A DNA stretch of 64,000 bases, taken from contig NZ_SUMD01000012.1 of assembly GCF_005049235.1 (NCBI RefSeq), positions 93,187 through 157,186 of the forward strand, read 5' to 3'. Under the pieces are notes generated by a model. That model worked only from the letters and a program-made list of their open reading frames with translations, searched no databases and was not told the origin of the DNA. The translations under genes and the position numbers were made by a program. The stretch comes from Rhodococcus oryzae. GTDB taxonomy: Bacteria; Actinomycetota; Actinomycetes; Mycobacteriales; Mycobacteriaceae. Below are positions 28,529 to 38,973 of this stretch, in pieces; the first letter of the stretch is position 1; each line of letters opens with the position of its first letter.

Positions 28529-29985
28529 CGCGACGATCTCCGTCTGGCGAACGCACCGAGAGCCAGCAGCGCGACCATGAGCGCGCACGATGCGGGCACC
28601 CAGTTGCCGAGGCGGTCGAACACGGTGTCCTCCCCCGCCATCGGCACGTCGACGATCAGCGCGCCGCTCTCGGCGGCGGGCATCCACGCGAGCAAGTTGC
28701 CCCGGGCGCCGAAGGCAGCGGAGACGCCGGTGAGCGCGGCCGCGGCCACCGGGCGTCCCGTCTCGGCGGCCCGCAGCGCGCCGAAGCTCGCGAGCTGTGC
28801 GGGCGCCCAGCTGCCCTGGAAGGTCGCGGTCGACGACTGGTAGACCAGCAGCGCGGCGCCGTTCCTCGCCTGTGCGCGGGCCAGGTCCGGGAAGGTCTGC
28901 TCGAACGAGATCAGCGGCCCGATGGCCAGACCCTCGACGTCCATCACCACCAACTTCTCGCCTGCCTCACGGTTCTGGCCCGCCGCGGCGGTGACCCGGG
29001 TGAGCCACCCGAGCTGGTCGCGGAACGGCACGTACTCGCCGAACGGCACCAGCCGGGTCTTCCGGTACTCGGCCTCGATCCCGTCCGGGCCGATCAGGGT
29101 CGACGTCTTCGCGATGGCTCCGCTGCCAGGGACCCGCGCATCGACGTTCACCAGTAGCTCGGCCCCGACGGAGCCCGACAGCGCGGTGAGCCGGTCGAGC
29201 AGGTCGGGTCTGGCGGTGAGGTCCTCGCCGACGCTGCTCTCGCCCCACACCACGAGATGCACCGGGCGGCCGAGTCCGCGGGTCAGCTCTTCCTGGCGGA
29301 TCAGCAGGTCGTCGTGCCCCATCCCCGGTTGCACGAGCGCCACCGGCACGGCCGCGGCATCGGGCAGCTCGGGTCGTGTCGCGGACCAGAGCGGACCGGC
29401 GGCGACCGCCACGAGGCAGGCGGCCGCGCCGACGTACCGCGGCGTGCCGCGGCCGACGAGCAGGATCGCGAGCCCGACGTTGGCCGCGACCACGGCGAAG
29501 CCCACCAACCAGACCCCACCGACCGACGCGAGCGCCAGCACGCTCGGCCGACGCCACTGCGTCGACCCGAACAGCGACCACGGCCCGCCGAGCCAGTGCC
29601 AGGACCGCACGGTCTCGATCAGCACCCAGCCGGCAGGCACTCCGACCACGGCCAGGGCCGCCCGCGCCGGTGTCTCGGCGCCGCGCAGCAGGGCCCGCGC
29701 CAGAATCCCCCACCCGGTCCACAGCAGCGCGAGCAGGCCGATCGCAAACGGGAAGAAGTAGACCAGGTTCGGCGCCAGCCAGTACTGCGTCCCGGCCAGG
29801 AACCCGACACCCGCGAGCCACCCACGCAGCGCCGCCTCCCGCGGGGTGCCGGCCGCGCGCAGCAGGAGCAGGACCGGCACCAGCGCCACCCAGGCCAGGA
29901 GATCGAGACCAGGCGCGGGGAATGCGACCAGCGGCAGTGCCCCGGCGATCAGGACGGCGCCGCGGGCCGGCCAGCGCGAGCGCAC
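28513..29985 (-). CDS. lnt: Apolipoprotein N-acyltransferase homologue with Cys-to-Ser change
   Basis: A 490-residue protein: an N-terminal block of about seven to eight helices followed by a nitrilase-type extracytoplasmic domain, then a final helix. Lnt adds a third acyl chain to lipoprotein N-termini in the membrane. Expected catalytic residues are the Glu in VVWGESS, the Lys in YRKTRLVPFGEYVP and a Cys in an ICYE-like motif. Here the last reads LISFEQTFPDL with Ser360 (codon 28906-28908), so the nucleophile appears replaced. Either this paralogue is inactive or regulatory, or the catalytic residue is displaced. Convergent with the 27845 gene. Confidence 0.85.
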   Translation of the reverse strand: MRSRWPARGAVLIAGALPLVAFPAPGLDLLAWVALVPVLLLLRAAGTPREAALRGWLAGVGFLAGTQYWLAPNLVYFFPFAIGLLALLWTGWGILARALLRGAETPARAALAVVGVPAGWVLIETVRSWHWLGGPWSLFGSTQWRRPSVLALASVGGVWLVGFAVVAANVGLAILLVGRGTPRYVGAAACLVAVAAGPLWSATRPELPDAAAVPVALVQPGMGHDDLLIRQEELTRGLGRPVHLVVWGESSVGEDLTARPDLLDRLTALSGSVGAELLVNVDARVPGSGAIAKTSTLIGPDGIEAEYRKTRLVPFGEYVPFRDQLGWLTRVTAAAGQNREAGEKLVVMDVEGLAIGPLISFEQTFPDLARAQARNGAALLVYQSSTATFQGSWAPAQLASFGALRAAETGRPVAAAALTGVSAAFGARGNLLAWMPAAESGALIVDVPMAGEDTVFDRLGNWVPASCALMVALLALGAFARRRSSRQPSK

Positions 29986-29988
29986 CGC

Positions 29989-31023
29989 TCAGACGGCGGT
30001 GAGGGCGGGCGCCTCGGCGGCCGGTGTGCAGGTGCGGATGAACTCGCCCACCCTGGCGATCGCCCGCTCCGCCTCCGGGATCAGACCGGCGGCCGCCTGG
30101 AAGACGTGGACCTGACGATCCCAGACCTCCAGGGTCACCTCGACCCCCGCTGCCCCGAGGCGCTGCGCCATCAGCTCCGCGTCGGGGTAGAGGATCTCGG
30201 TCGAGCCGACGTGGATCAGCACCGGCGGCAACCCCGCCAGCACCCCGTTCACCGGGGAGGTTCTCGAGTTCGCGCCCGCCCTCGCGGCCGCGACGTCCGC
30301 CAATGCGAGCAGGACCGAGCGCGGGATCAACGGGCAGCCATCGGCGCCCGGGTGCGCCAGCTTGGTCGCGGGATCGATGTCGGTGAGCGGAGACAGTGCG
30401 ACGAGTCCGGCTGGCGTGGGCAGGCCCAGTTCGGCGATCGCGATCGCCGTCGCGAAGGTCAGATAGCCACCGGCCGAGTCGCCTGCGATGACGATCCGCT
30501 TGCCCTCGAAACCCTGCTCCAACAGCCACCGATACCCTGCGACGCCGTCCGCGATGGCCGCGTCGATCGAATGCTTGGGCAGCATCCGGTAGTCGACGGC
30601 GAGCACCGGCGCCCCTGCCGCGCCGGAGATCCGTGAGACCAGATTTCGGTGTGTGTTCAGCCCACACGTGAGGAAGCCGCCGCCGTGCAGGTACAGCACC
30701 ACCGCGTCGCGCATCGCGTCGCGGGCCTGGAGCCATTCGGCGTCACAGTGCTCGAGGCGAATCCGGCGCCTGCCCACTCCCCGGCCCGGCGGAACGATCC
30801 TGGCCGCGAGGTCCAATGCTCCCGCGGGCCACAGCGCGCTCGGCCAGCGGGCCCACACCTCGAGGGCGGGCTTGACGGTGAGCCGGATCGACTCGGCCAG
30901 GATCCTGGACCGGAGGCTGGCACCGGCAATGAAACGCGGCTCCGCGGCGACTGCGATCCGTGGGGATCGCGTCGATCGTGCCCGGCGGACGGACCGCCCC
31001 GACGGCGATGTGTTCGCAGTCAT
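29989..31023 (-). CDS. HSL-family carboxylesterase/lipase
   Basis: A 344-residue alpha/beta hydrolase of the hormone-sensitive-lipase group. The oxyanion hole motif is YLHGGGFLTCG and the nucleophile elbow GDSAGGYL; the acid appears near GSTEILYPD and the His in DRQVHVFQ. The N-terminal 100 residues, rich in Arg and helices, match the cap of LipN-type actinobacterial esterases. Start at 31023 has GGGAG 5 nt upstream. Three bases separate it from lnt, so the two are probably cotranscribed. 31024-31281 holds only the divergent control region. Confidence 0.9.
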   Translation of the reverse strand: MTANTSPSGRSVRRARSTRSPRIAVAAEPRFIAGASLRSRILAESIRLTVKPALEVWARWPSALWPAGALDLAARIVPPGRGVGRRRIRLEHCDAEWLQARDAMRDAVVLYLHGGGFLTCGLNTHRNLVSRISGAAGAPVLAVDYRMLPKHSIDAAIADGVAGYRWLLEQGFEGKRIVIAGDSAGGYLTFATAIAIAELGLPTPAGLVALSPLTDIDPATKLAHPGADGCPLIPRSVLLALADVAAARAGANSRTSPVNGVLAGLPPVLIHVGSTEILYPDAELMAQRLGAAGVEVTLEVWDRQVHVFQAAAGLIPEAERAIARVGEFIRTCTPAAEAPALTAV

Positions 31024-31281
31024 GTGAGCTCCCGGCATTGCGCCTAACAACCACTGCCGAAAGTTCAAAGGCAGTTGAATCATGGTACGTGATCCAGAAC
31101 ACATTTACGAGGACGTAACAATCCCGACCGCAGGTCAGCAGGTCAACGCGGGGCCGCCGGGCGGGTCACACGGCCGGTGGCCGCGGCGCGTGCACGGGAT
31201 TACCGTGGAGTCGAGGGTTCGGCCGCGAAGTGGCTATGCGAGCGGCCGGGCCCCCTACGAGCGTTGATCGTGGGAGTGGAA

Positions 31282-31755
31282 ATGATCGCGTTGGGCCTGC
31301 TGGCACTGGTGGTGGGCATCCTGCTGATCGTGGTCGAGGCCCACACCCCGACCGCGGGGATCCTCGGGGCCGCCGGCGCGCTCCTGTCCGCCGCGGGCGT
31401 GTGGATGCTGTTCGCCGCCGATGGCGCCGGGTCGGTGATCGCGGTCCCGGTGACGGTGGGCGTCGCGGTGGTCGGGCTCGGCGTGATGGCGCTGGCCGGC
31501 CGCAAGGCGCTGGTCGCGAGGCGCCTGCCCGTGCACAGCGGGCCCGAGTCCCTGATCGGCACGAATGCCGTTGTCCGGAACTGGACCGGATCGCACGGCC
31601 AGGTGGAGACGGCGGGCGGGCTCTGGCGCGCCAAGGTGGAGTTCGGGTACGAGCAGGATCCGGAACCGTCGGAGGGCGAGTCCGTCGTGGTCGAGCGGAT
31701 CCGCGGCCTCACGCTGTCCGTGCGCCGCCGCGAACCGTGGGAGTGGTCGCCGTGA
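31282..31755 (+). CDS. NfeD-like membrane protein
   Basis: A 157-residue protein. An N-terminal helix ([20 protein letters not shown]), two further helices, and a C-terminal soluble OB-like domain (about residues 88-157; [32 protein letters not shown]) form the NfeD pattern. It is coupled to the slipin gene by a 4-bp GTGA overlap, the classical NfeD/slipin partner pair thought to act at membrane microdomains. No protease domain is fused, so it is the short form. ATG chosen for its GGGAGTGGA site. Confidence 0.85.
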   Translation: MIALGLLALVVGILLIVVEAHTPTAGILGAAGALLSAAGVWMLFAADGAGSVIAVPVTVGVAVVGLGVMALAGRKALVARRLPVHSGPESLIGTNAVVRNWTGSHGQVETAGGLWRAKVEFGYEQDPEPSEGESVVVERIRGLTLSVRRREPWEWSP

Positions 31756-32513
31756 CCGTCGTCTTCGCCCTTCTCGTCATCGTCGTCCTGCTGCTGTTGG
31801 TTCTCCCCGGCACCTCGGTCCGGATCCTGCGCGAGTACGAGCGCGGCGTGGTCTTCCGGCTGGGCCGGGTCCTCGAATCCAAGGGTCCCGGGCTGGTCCT
31901 GCTGGTCCCGGCGGTCGACCGGATGGTGCGCGTCAGCCTGCGCACGGTGACGCTCAAGATCCCGGTCCAGGAGGTGATCACCCGCGACAACGTGCCCGCG
32001 AGGGTCACCGCCGTCGCGTACTTCCGGGTGATCGACGCCGACAGGGCGATCGTCGAGGTGGAGGACTTCCTGCTCGCGACGCTGCAGATCGCCCAGACGA
32101 CGCTGCGCTCGATCCTGGGCAAGGCCGAGCTCGACTCCCTGCTCGCCGAGCGGGAACGGCTGAACGAGGACCTGCAGAAGGTGATCGACCTGCAGACCGA
32201 ACCGTGGGGCGTCAAGGTCACCACGGTCGAGATCAAGGACGTGGAGATCCCCGAGAACATGCAGCGGGCGATCGCGCGGCAGGCCGAGGCGGAGCGCGAA
32301 CGGCGGGCCAAGATCATCAACGCCGAGGGCGAGTTCCAGGCGGCGGAGAAGCTCGCGCTCGCGGCAGACATCATCAGCCGCAATCCGACGACCCTGCAGC
32401 TGCGCTACCTGCAGACGCTGCGGGAGATCGGCGGCGAGCACAACTCGACGATGATCTTCCCCCTGCCGCTCGACCTGGTCCGGCCGTTCCTCGGTGAGGA
32501 CAGGAAGAGCTAG
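31752..32513 (+). CDS. Slipin (SPFH-domain membrane protein)
   Basis: A 253-residue stomatin-like protein. A single N-terminal membrane segment ([16 protein letters not shown]) precedes the SPFH domain ([26 protein letters not shown] to about residue 190) and a helical end ([30 protein letters not shown]) that would oligomerise. GTG start overlaps nfeD by 4 bp. These proteins scaffold lipid microdomains. The convergent thioesterase gene overlaps its last 4 bp. Confidence 0.92.
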   Translation: MTVVFALLVIVVLLLLVLPGTSVRILREYERGVVFRLGRVLESKGPGLVLLVPAVDRMVRVSLRTVTLKIPVQEVITRDNVPARVTAVAYFRVIDADRAIVEVEDFLLATLQIAQTTLRSILGKAELDSLLAERERLNEDLQKVIDLQTEPWGVKVTTVEIKDVEIPENMQRAIARQAEAERERRAKIINAEGEFQAAEKLALAADIISRNPTTLQLRYLQTLREIGGEHNSTMIFPLPLDLVRPFLGEDRKS

Positions 32514-33346
32514 TTCGTCGCGGGTATCTCGAATTCGCCCTGGCCTGCGAAGTCCACCTGCCGCCGCGCGTTGGAGAGCGCGCTGACCACGCAGGTGCCG
32601 ATCGGGCCGCCCCGGTCGAACATCGTCGCGGTGCCAACGGCCAGACCGTCGGAGCTGATGTGGTCGTCCGCCTCGATCCCGACGTCGGGTCCCTCGGGCA
32701 GCCTGGCCAGCACGAGGGTCAGGTCGACGTTGATGAAGCCGACACCTTCGCTGCCCCAGTTGGTCATCAGGCTGGTCGGCTCGCCCGCCATCGCGGCGCG
32801 CTCGAACTGCGACGGCTCCTCCCCTGCCACCACCGGAAGATGCCTGGCCCACATGCGTTTACGGCTGACGCCCTGATGCTCGAACATCGAGGTGGACCAC
32901 CCCTCGGGGTGAGAATCGCTGCCGAAGTACGGCGGGGTGAGCGCATCGGTCGGCGGGGCGATCGAGGCCGGCGGCGGTGACGGGCGGCGATCGCGGGTCC
33001 AGACCTCGCCGGGCGGCTGCTCCGACGGGCGCAGGAAGACCGCGGACGCGCGCGCGACGGACTCCCCGTCCTGGAGCAGCTCCGCGTCGGCGACCCGGAT
33101 GCGCTTGCCCTCGCGTACCGCCGTGGTCGCGGTGGTCAGTGGCCGGGTCCGCGCCGGACGGAACAGGTCGACCGTCAGCCGGGTGGGCACGAATCCGTCA
33201 CCGCTGTGGCCGTTTTCGAGCGCGCGGGCGAGAAGTCCGCACAGCGCCACACCACTGACCATGTCCGGTGACCACCGGCTGACCGCGAAGGGCAACGCCA
33301 CGTATCCGTCCGGGGTCGTGTCGAAGAAGGCAAGCGGAGAGTTCAC
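32510..33346 (-). CDS. Acyl-CoA thioesterase-like double hotdog protein
   Basis: A 278-residue protein with a double hotdog architecture of the thioesterase-like superfamily (TesB/4HBT_3). The first half shows [22 protein letters not shown] and [34 protein letters not shown]. The second contains [24 protein letters not shown] and the conserved [23 protein letters not shown]. It probably hydrolyses or binds acyl-CoAs. The GTG start at 33346 follows GAGAGG 7 nt away. The acyl substrate is unknown. Confidence 0.82.
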   Translation of the reverse strand: MNSPLAFFDTTPDGYVALPFAVSRWSPDMVSGVALCGLLARALENGHSGDGFVPTRLTVDLFRPARTRPLTTATTAVREGKRIRVADAELLQDGESVARASAVFLRPSEQPPGEVWTRDRRPSPPPASIAPPTDALTPPYFGSDSHPEGWSTSMFEHQGVSRKRMWARHLPVVAGEEPSQFERAAMAGEPTSLMTNWGSEGVGFINVDLTLVLARLPEGPDVGIEADDHISSDGLAVGTATMFDRGGPIGTCVVSALSNARRQVDFAGQGEFEIPATN

Positions 33347-33479
33347 GAGGGCACCTCTCGGGTCGGGGTCCGGCTCCCCATCATGCGTTCCACAGGGCCC
33401 GGAATGACGCAAAATCGTTGACACCTCGAACGTAATTCATCGACGAAACGGCCACGCGAGCGGACCCCGCTGCCCTACC

Positions 33480-34784
33480 GTGCGACGCGTGACCCGAATC
33501 GCCCGGATCCTCGCCCTCGTCCTCGCTGTGGCGGCGGCTCCGTTGGTCGCCGGATCACCCGCCCAGGCCGCCCCGACCGGACTGGGCGCTGATTTCGAAT
33601 GGGGCGTTGCCACCTCCGGCTTCCAGTCCGAGGGCTCGCCTCCGGACAGCAACTGGTCGCGCTACGTGTCGTCGGGCAAGACCCACGACCCTTACGGTTC
33701 CGGGCCCGACTTCCGGCACCGCTACCGGGAGGACATCGCCCGCGCGGCGGCCCTCGGCGTCGACGTGTTCCGCTTCTCCGTCGAATGGGCCCGGGTGCAA
33801 CCCACCCCGGACGGCTGGGACGAGGCCGAGTTCGCCTATTACGACGAGGTGATCGAGGAGATCCGCGGGCACGGCATGAAGCCGATGATCACCCTCGACC
33901 ACTGGGTCTACCCGGGCTGGATCGCCGACCGCGGCGGCTGGGCCGACCCGGACACCCCGGCCCGCTGGCTGACCAACGCCGAGCGGGTGGCCCTGCGCTA
34001 CGCCGGCGCCGGGGCCGACTGGATCACCTTCAACGAGCCGACGGTGTTCGTACAGAAGGAGCTGACCTTCGGCGGCATCTCGCTGCCCGCAGCCCCGCTG
34101 ATGCTGGACCGGATGGTCGGCGCGCACCGCAGCATCTACGACACCATCCACCGTCTCGATCCCGACGCCCGCGTCTCCAGCAACGTCTCCTACATCCCTG
34201 CCGCGATGGGCGCGGTGGACTCGGTCTTCGCCGACCGGGTCCGCGACAAGCTGGACTTCCTCGGCCTCGATTACTACTACGGCGTCTCGCTCGACAACCT
34301 GACCGCGGCGGCCGCCGTGACCGACGCCTTCTACGACATCCGGCCGCAGCCGGACGGGATCTATCACGCCGCGATGTACTACGCGCGCAAGTACCCGGAG
34401 CTGCCGATCTACGTGGTGGAGAACGGGATGCCGACCGACAACGGCGCGCCGAGGCCCGACGGGTACACCCGCTCGGATCACCTGCGCGATCACATCTACT
34501 GGCTCGGCCGGGCGCGGGCCGACGGCGCCGACGTGATCGGCTACAACTACTGGTCGATCACCGACAACTACGAGTGGGGCACCTACCGACCGCGGTTCGG
34601 CCTCTACACCGTCGATACGTTGACCGACCCGACACTGACCCGCAGGCCGACCGACGGCGTGGCCGCGTACCGGGACCTGATCGCCGCCGGCGGCGTGCCT
34701 GTGGACTATCGGCCGGTGATGGCGCCCGCGTTCTGTTCGCTGGTCAGCCCACCGCAGAGCTGCCTGAGCCCGACCGGCTCCTAG
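33480..34784 (+). CDS. Secreted glycoside hydrolase family 1 enzyme
   Basis: A 434-residue GH1 beta-glycosidase with a cleavable Sec signal peptide (RRVTRIARILALVLAVAAAP then a PAQAAP cleavage region at about 30). The acid/base is Glu in WITFNEPTVF and the nucleophile Glu in YVVENGMPTDNG; FEWGVATSGFQSEG and RFSVEWARVQP are family landmarks, and the final WSITDNYEWGTYRPRFGL matches GH1. Secretion is unusual for GH1, which is mostly cytoplasmic. GTG start at 33480. A single gene; it may act on exogenous glycosides or envelope glycans. Confidence 0.92.
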   Translation: MRRVTRIARILALVLAVAAAPLVAGSPAQAAPTGLGADFEWGVATSGFQSEGSPPDSNWSRYVSSGKTHDPYGSGPDFRHRYREDIARAAALGVDVFRFSVEWARVQPTPDGWDEAEFAYYDEVIEEIRGHGMKPMITLDHWVYPGWIADRGGWADPDTPARWLTNAERVALRYAGAGADWITFNEPTVFVQKELTFGGISLPAAPLMLDRMVGAHRSIYDTIHRLDPDARVSSNVSYIPAAMGAVDSVFADRVRDKLDFLGLDYYYGVSLDNLTAAAAVTDAFYDIRPQPDGIYHAAMYYARKYPELPIYVVENGMPTDNGAPRPDGYTRSDHLRDHIYWLGRARADGADVIGYNYWSITDNYEWGTYRPRFGLYTVDTLTDPTLTRRPTDGVAAYRDLIAAGGVPVDYRPVMAPAFCSLVSPPQSCLSPTGS

Positions 34785-34793
34785 CCGCGGCCG

Positions 34794-35273
34794 TCAGGCG
34801 TATCGCCGCTGGAGGCCCTCGAGCGTCGCCGAGATCCCCTTCGCGTTCTTCTGGGGAAACCCGATGAGCTCGAAGGACTTTGCCAGCTTCGAGCCGGTGT
34901 AGTCGAAGACCTCGGTGACCTGTGTCTGCGGCACCGGCGCGTCGGCCGAGAAGACCTCGGCGAACTCCCAGCGCCACCGGTGCCCGAACGGGTGCCGCCA
35001 CTCGATCAGCCTGCCGTCCTCGTACGCGGTGACGGTGCTGGTGATGCGGTAGGGCAAGCCGTACATTCGCATCGACATCGAGAACTTGTCACCCCGGTCG
35101 AGTCGGGCCGGCCCCGAGACGGAGGCCTGCACGGTCCCCGATCCGTCCAACTCGTGATGGCGTCTCGGGTCGGCGAGCAGGCCGAACAGTTCGCTCACGG
35201 GGGCATTGACCAGGACGCGGCGGGCCACCTTGCGGGGTCCCAGGTCTACGGGCTCGACTGAGAGTGCGGGCAT
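34794..35273 (-). CDS. SRPBCC (START-like) family protein
   Basis: A 159-residue lipid- or ligand-binding fold protein. It has the SRPBCC pattern: ARRVLVNAPVSELFGLLADPRRHHELDGSG, a beta-sheet (KFSMSMRMYGLPYRITSTVTAYEDGRLIEWRHPFGHRWRWEF), then TEVFDYTGSKLAKSFELIGF, ending with a helix. Its role may be polyketide cyclase/dehydrase-like or lipid transport. It converges on the GH1 gene (9-bp gap) and diverges from LysE. Confidence 0.87.
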   Translation of the reverse strand: MPALSVEPVDLGPRKVARRVLVNAPVSELFGLLADPRRHHELDGSGTVQASVSGPARLDRGDKFSMSMRMYGLPYRITSTVTAYEDGRLIEWRHPFGHRWRWEFAEVFSADAPVPQTQVTEVFDYTGSKLAKSFELIGFPQKNAKGISATLEGLQRRYA

Positions 35274-35369
35274 GGCCACAAGATACGCGTGGCGGCCCCG
35301 ACCTATGCTCCAACCGCGGGCACGCGCGTCGCGTGTCGCCCGCTCCTCGTAGGTGAAGGTGGGGTTCTC

Positions 35370-36002
35370 ATGGCCTGGCAGGTGTGGTTCGCGTTCTTCG
35401 GTGCCGCGTGGGTGATCAGCCTGTCCCCCGGCGCAGGCGCGATCGCGTCGATGTCCACCGGCCTCAGCCACGGCCTGCGGCGCGGCTACTGGAACATCCT
35501 GGGCCTGCAGATCGGCCTGTTGCTGCAGGTGGTCATCGTCGCGGCCGGGGTCGGCGCGCTCCTCGCCAGCTCGGCGCTGGCGTTCACCGTCATCAAGTGG
35601 TTCGGCGTCGCCTATCTGGTCTACCTCGGGGTCCGGCAGTGGCGGGCCGCACCGACCGAGGTGTCCGCGGAGACCGATACCCGCCGCCACTCCGCGACCG
35701 CCCTGGTGGCGCGCGGGTTCCTGGTCAACGCCAGCAACCCGAAGGCGGTCGTCTTCATGCTGGCCGTCCTGCCGCAGTTCCTGGACCCGGCGGCACCCCT
35801 GGTCCCGCAATACGCGATCATCGCCGCGACGATGATCGCCGTCGACGTCATGGTGATGACCGGCTACACCGGGCTGGCCGCGCGAGTGCTGCGGATGATG
35901 CGGTCACCGAAACAGCAGCGGGTCACCGGCCGGGTGTTCTCCGGCCTGTTCTTCGCGGCAGCGGCGTTCCTGTCGCTGGTGCGGCGCGGCGCGACGGCCT
36001 AG
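35370..36002 (+). CDS. LysE/RhtB-family amino-acid exporter
   Basis: A 210-residue membrane protein of six helices with the family opening WVISLSPGAGAIASMSTGLSHGLRRGYWN, then IKWFGVAYLVYLGVRQWR and NASNPKAVVFMLAVLPQFLDP. These are hallmarks of LysE/RhtB translocators, which export amino acids. Substrate is not predictable. Convergent with the VOC gene 21 bp away. Confidence 0.92.
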   Translation: MAWQVWFAFFGAAWVISLSPGAGAIASMSTGLSHGLRRGYWNILGLQIGLLLQVVIVAAGVGALLASSALAFTVIKWFGVAYLVYLGVRQWRAAPTEVSAETDTRRHSATALVARGFLVNASNPKAVVFMLAVLPQFLDPAAPLVPQYAIIAATMIAVDVMVMTGYTGLAARVLRMMRSPKQQRVTGRVFSGLFFAAAAFLSLVRRGATA

Positions 36003-36023
36003 CCGCGATACGGTGCCAGGCCG

Positions 36024-36437
36024 TCAGGCCTGCGGAGCTCCGATGTTGACCATCCAGCCGATGCCGAACTTGTCGGTACACATGCCGAACTCATCGCCCC
36101 ACATCTGCTTCTCCAGCGGGACCGACACGGTGCCTCCGTCGGACAGTTTCGCCCAGTAGCCGCGCAGCTCGTCGCCGTCGTCGCCGCTCAGGCTCACCGC
36201 GATGTTCTCCCCGGGCTTGTGCTCCATCCCGGGCGGCGTATCGGCTCCCATCAGCGTGTATCCGCCGGGGGTCTCCAGCATGCCGTGCATGATCAGGTTG
36301 GCCTCGGGGGCATCCGGTGCGCCGAACTCACCGAAGGTGCTCAGGTTCAGGGTGCCGCCGAACACACCCTGGTAGAACTCCAGGGCCTGCCTCGCGTTGT
36401 CGGCGAAGCTGATGTACGGGTTGAGACGAGAGCTCAT
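36024..36437 (-). CDS. VOC-family (PhnB-like) protein
   Basis: A 137-residue glyoxalase/bleomycin-resistance fold protein with the PhnB-type pattern (LNPYISFADNARQALEFYQGVFGGTLNLSTFGEFG, NLIMHGMLETPGGYTLMGADTPPG, and EKQMWGDEFGMCTDKFGIGWMVNI). The PhnB subgroup often lacks assigned activity. Start at 36437 has AAGGAG 6 nt upstream. The his-distal side of nadC is 68 bp away on the same strand. Confidence 0.9.
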   Translation of the reverse strand: MSSRLNPYISFADNARQALEFYQGVFGGTLNLSTFGEFGAPDAPEANLIMHGMLETPGGYTLMGADTPPGMEHKPGENIAVSLSGDDGDELRGYWAKLSDGGTVSVPLEKQMWGDEFGMCTDKFGIGWMVNIGAPQA

Positions 36438-36505
36438 CTGGTTCTCCTTCATCCGTCGCACGTTCGGTCTCTTGCAGACTAGCGCGACGGGACGACAGGA
36501 AACGG

Positions 36506-37369
<864 letters not shown>

Positions 37370-37407
37370 CGTGCTCCTGTCGAAGTCGTCACAAGGGTCG
37401 TCTGTCT

Positions 37408-38973
37408 CTAGTTCGGGGCCGTCACGAGTTCGGGCAGCTCGAGTTCGCCGTCCGACCCCAGCCGCATCTCGATGCCGTGGCGCAACGACTCCGACGCCTC
37501 GGGGAAGTCGCTGCGGGTGTGGCAGCCCCTGCTCTCGGTCCGCGCGCGGGCCGCCAGCACCAGGGCGGCGGCCGTCACGGTGAGCGCCGCGTCCTCGAGA
37601 CCCGTCGCGTCGGCCGGGACGAGCTCCGCCGACCCTGCGAGTTCGTGTGCCGCCGTAGACAATCCGGCCCCGTCCCGGACCACGGAGGCGTGCGCGGTCA
37701 TCAGCGCCTGCACCCGATCCCTGGCGACGCGCGGCCGCGACCGCAGTTCCGCGGAGCCGACCTCGACCGGCAGTCCGGCCCGATCGGCGGCCGCGATGCC
37801 GGCCCGCTCCCCGACCACGAGGCCCTCGAGCAGGCTGTTGGAGGCCAGCCGATTGGCGCCGTGCAGGCCGGTGCGGGCGACCTCGCCCGCCGCGTAGAGC
37901 CCGGGCACCTCGGTGCGCCCGTGCACGTCTGTCACCACGCCGCCGCACGCGTAGTGCGCCGCCGGGGCCACCGGGATGAGTTGGTGCGCTGGGTCGATCC
38001 CCGCGGCCAGGCAGGACGCGGTCACCGTCGGGAACCGCTCCGCGAACCCGGCGAGCCCGCGCGCGTCGAGGTACACGTGGTCGGTGCCGAGGCGGCGGAT
38101 CCGGTCCGCGATGGCGCGCGAGACCACATCACGCGGCGCCAGGTCACCCATCGGGTGCACCCCGTCCGTCACCGAGTCGCCGTTGCCGTCCACCAGGATC
38201 GCGCCCTCGCCGCGCACGGCCTCGCTGATCAGGGGCCGTCGGCCGATGCCACCGGGAGTGAACAGCACGGTCGGGTGGAACTGCACGAACTCGACGTCCG
38301 CGACGGCCGCACCGGCCTCCAGCGCCAGCGCGATGCCGTCGGCGGTCGCGCTGGGAGGGTTGGTACTGCACGAGTACAGCTGCCCGAGCCCGCCGGTGGC
38401 CAGCAGCACCGACGGCGTGTGGATCACACCGAGTCCCTGGTCGGAGAGCACCAGCAGACCCACCACACCGCGCTCGTCGGTGACGACCCGCGCGGCCGCG
38501 GCCCCGAACAGCACGGGCAGGCCCGCGGCGTTCAGCGCCCGCTGCACCTCGGCGCCGGTGGCATCGCCGCCCGCGTGGATGATCCGCCGGGTGCTGTGCC
38601 CGCCCTCGCGGGTGCGGGAGACCGCGCCGTCGCGGCCCCGGTCGAAGACCGCCCCGAGGTCGGTGAGCGCGGCGACGGCGTCGGCGCCGCCCGCGACGAT
38701 CGAGCGCACGGCATCCTCGTCGCACAGCCCGGCGCCCGCCGCACAGGTGTCCGCCACGTGGGAGTCGACGGAGTCGGTCCGCAGATCACCGACGACAGCG
38801 ATGCCGCCCTGCGCGTACTGCGTGGCGGTGTCGGTCGGTCCGCCCTTGCTCACCGTGAGCACCTTCAGGCCCCGCAGCGAGGCGGCGCGGGCCGCTGTCA
38901 GGCCCGCGACCCCGCCGCCGACGACCACGAGGTCGGCGTTCGCCTCCCAGCTCGCCCGGCCGGCAGGCGTCAT
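37408..38973 (-). CDS. nadB: L-aspartate oxidase
   Basis: A 521-residue FAD enzyme that converts L-aspartate to iminoaspartate. FAD-binding DLVVVGGGVAGLTAARAASLRG at the N-terminus; SKGGPTDTATQYAQGGIAVVG, EGGHSTRRIIHAGGDATGAEVQRAL, FVQFHPTVLFTPG and HYACGGVVTDVHGRTEVPGLYAAGEVARTGLHGANRLASNSLLEGLV are characteristic. It overlaps nadA by one base and supplies its product directly to NadA. Confidence 0.96.
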   Translation of the reverse strand: MTPAGRASWEANADLVVVGGGVAGLTAARAASLRGLKVLTVSKGGPTDTATQYAQGGIAVVGDLRTDSVDSHVADTCAAGAGLCDEDAVRSIVAGGADAVAALTDLGAVFDRGRDGAVSRTREGGHSTRRIIHAGGDATGAEVQRALNAAGLPVLFGAAAARVVTDERGVVGLLVLSDQGLGVIHTPSVLLATGGLGQLYSCSTNPPSATADGIALALEAGAAVADVEFVQFHPTVLFTPGGIGRRPLISEAVRGEGAILVDGNGDSVTDGVHPMGDLAPRDVVSRAIADRIRRLGTDHVYLDARGLAGFAERFPTVTASCLAAGIDPAHQLIPVAPAAHYACGGVVTDVHGRTEVPGLYAAGEVARTGLHGANRLASNSLLEGLVVGERAGIAAADRAGLPVEVGSAELRSRPRVARDRVQALMTAHASVVRDGAGLSTAAHELAGSAELVPADATGLEDAALTVTAAALVLAARARTESRGCHTRSDFPEASESLRHGIEMRLGSDGELELPELVTAPN

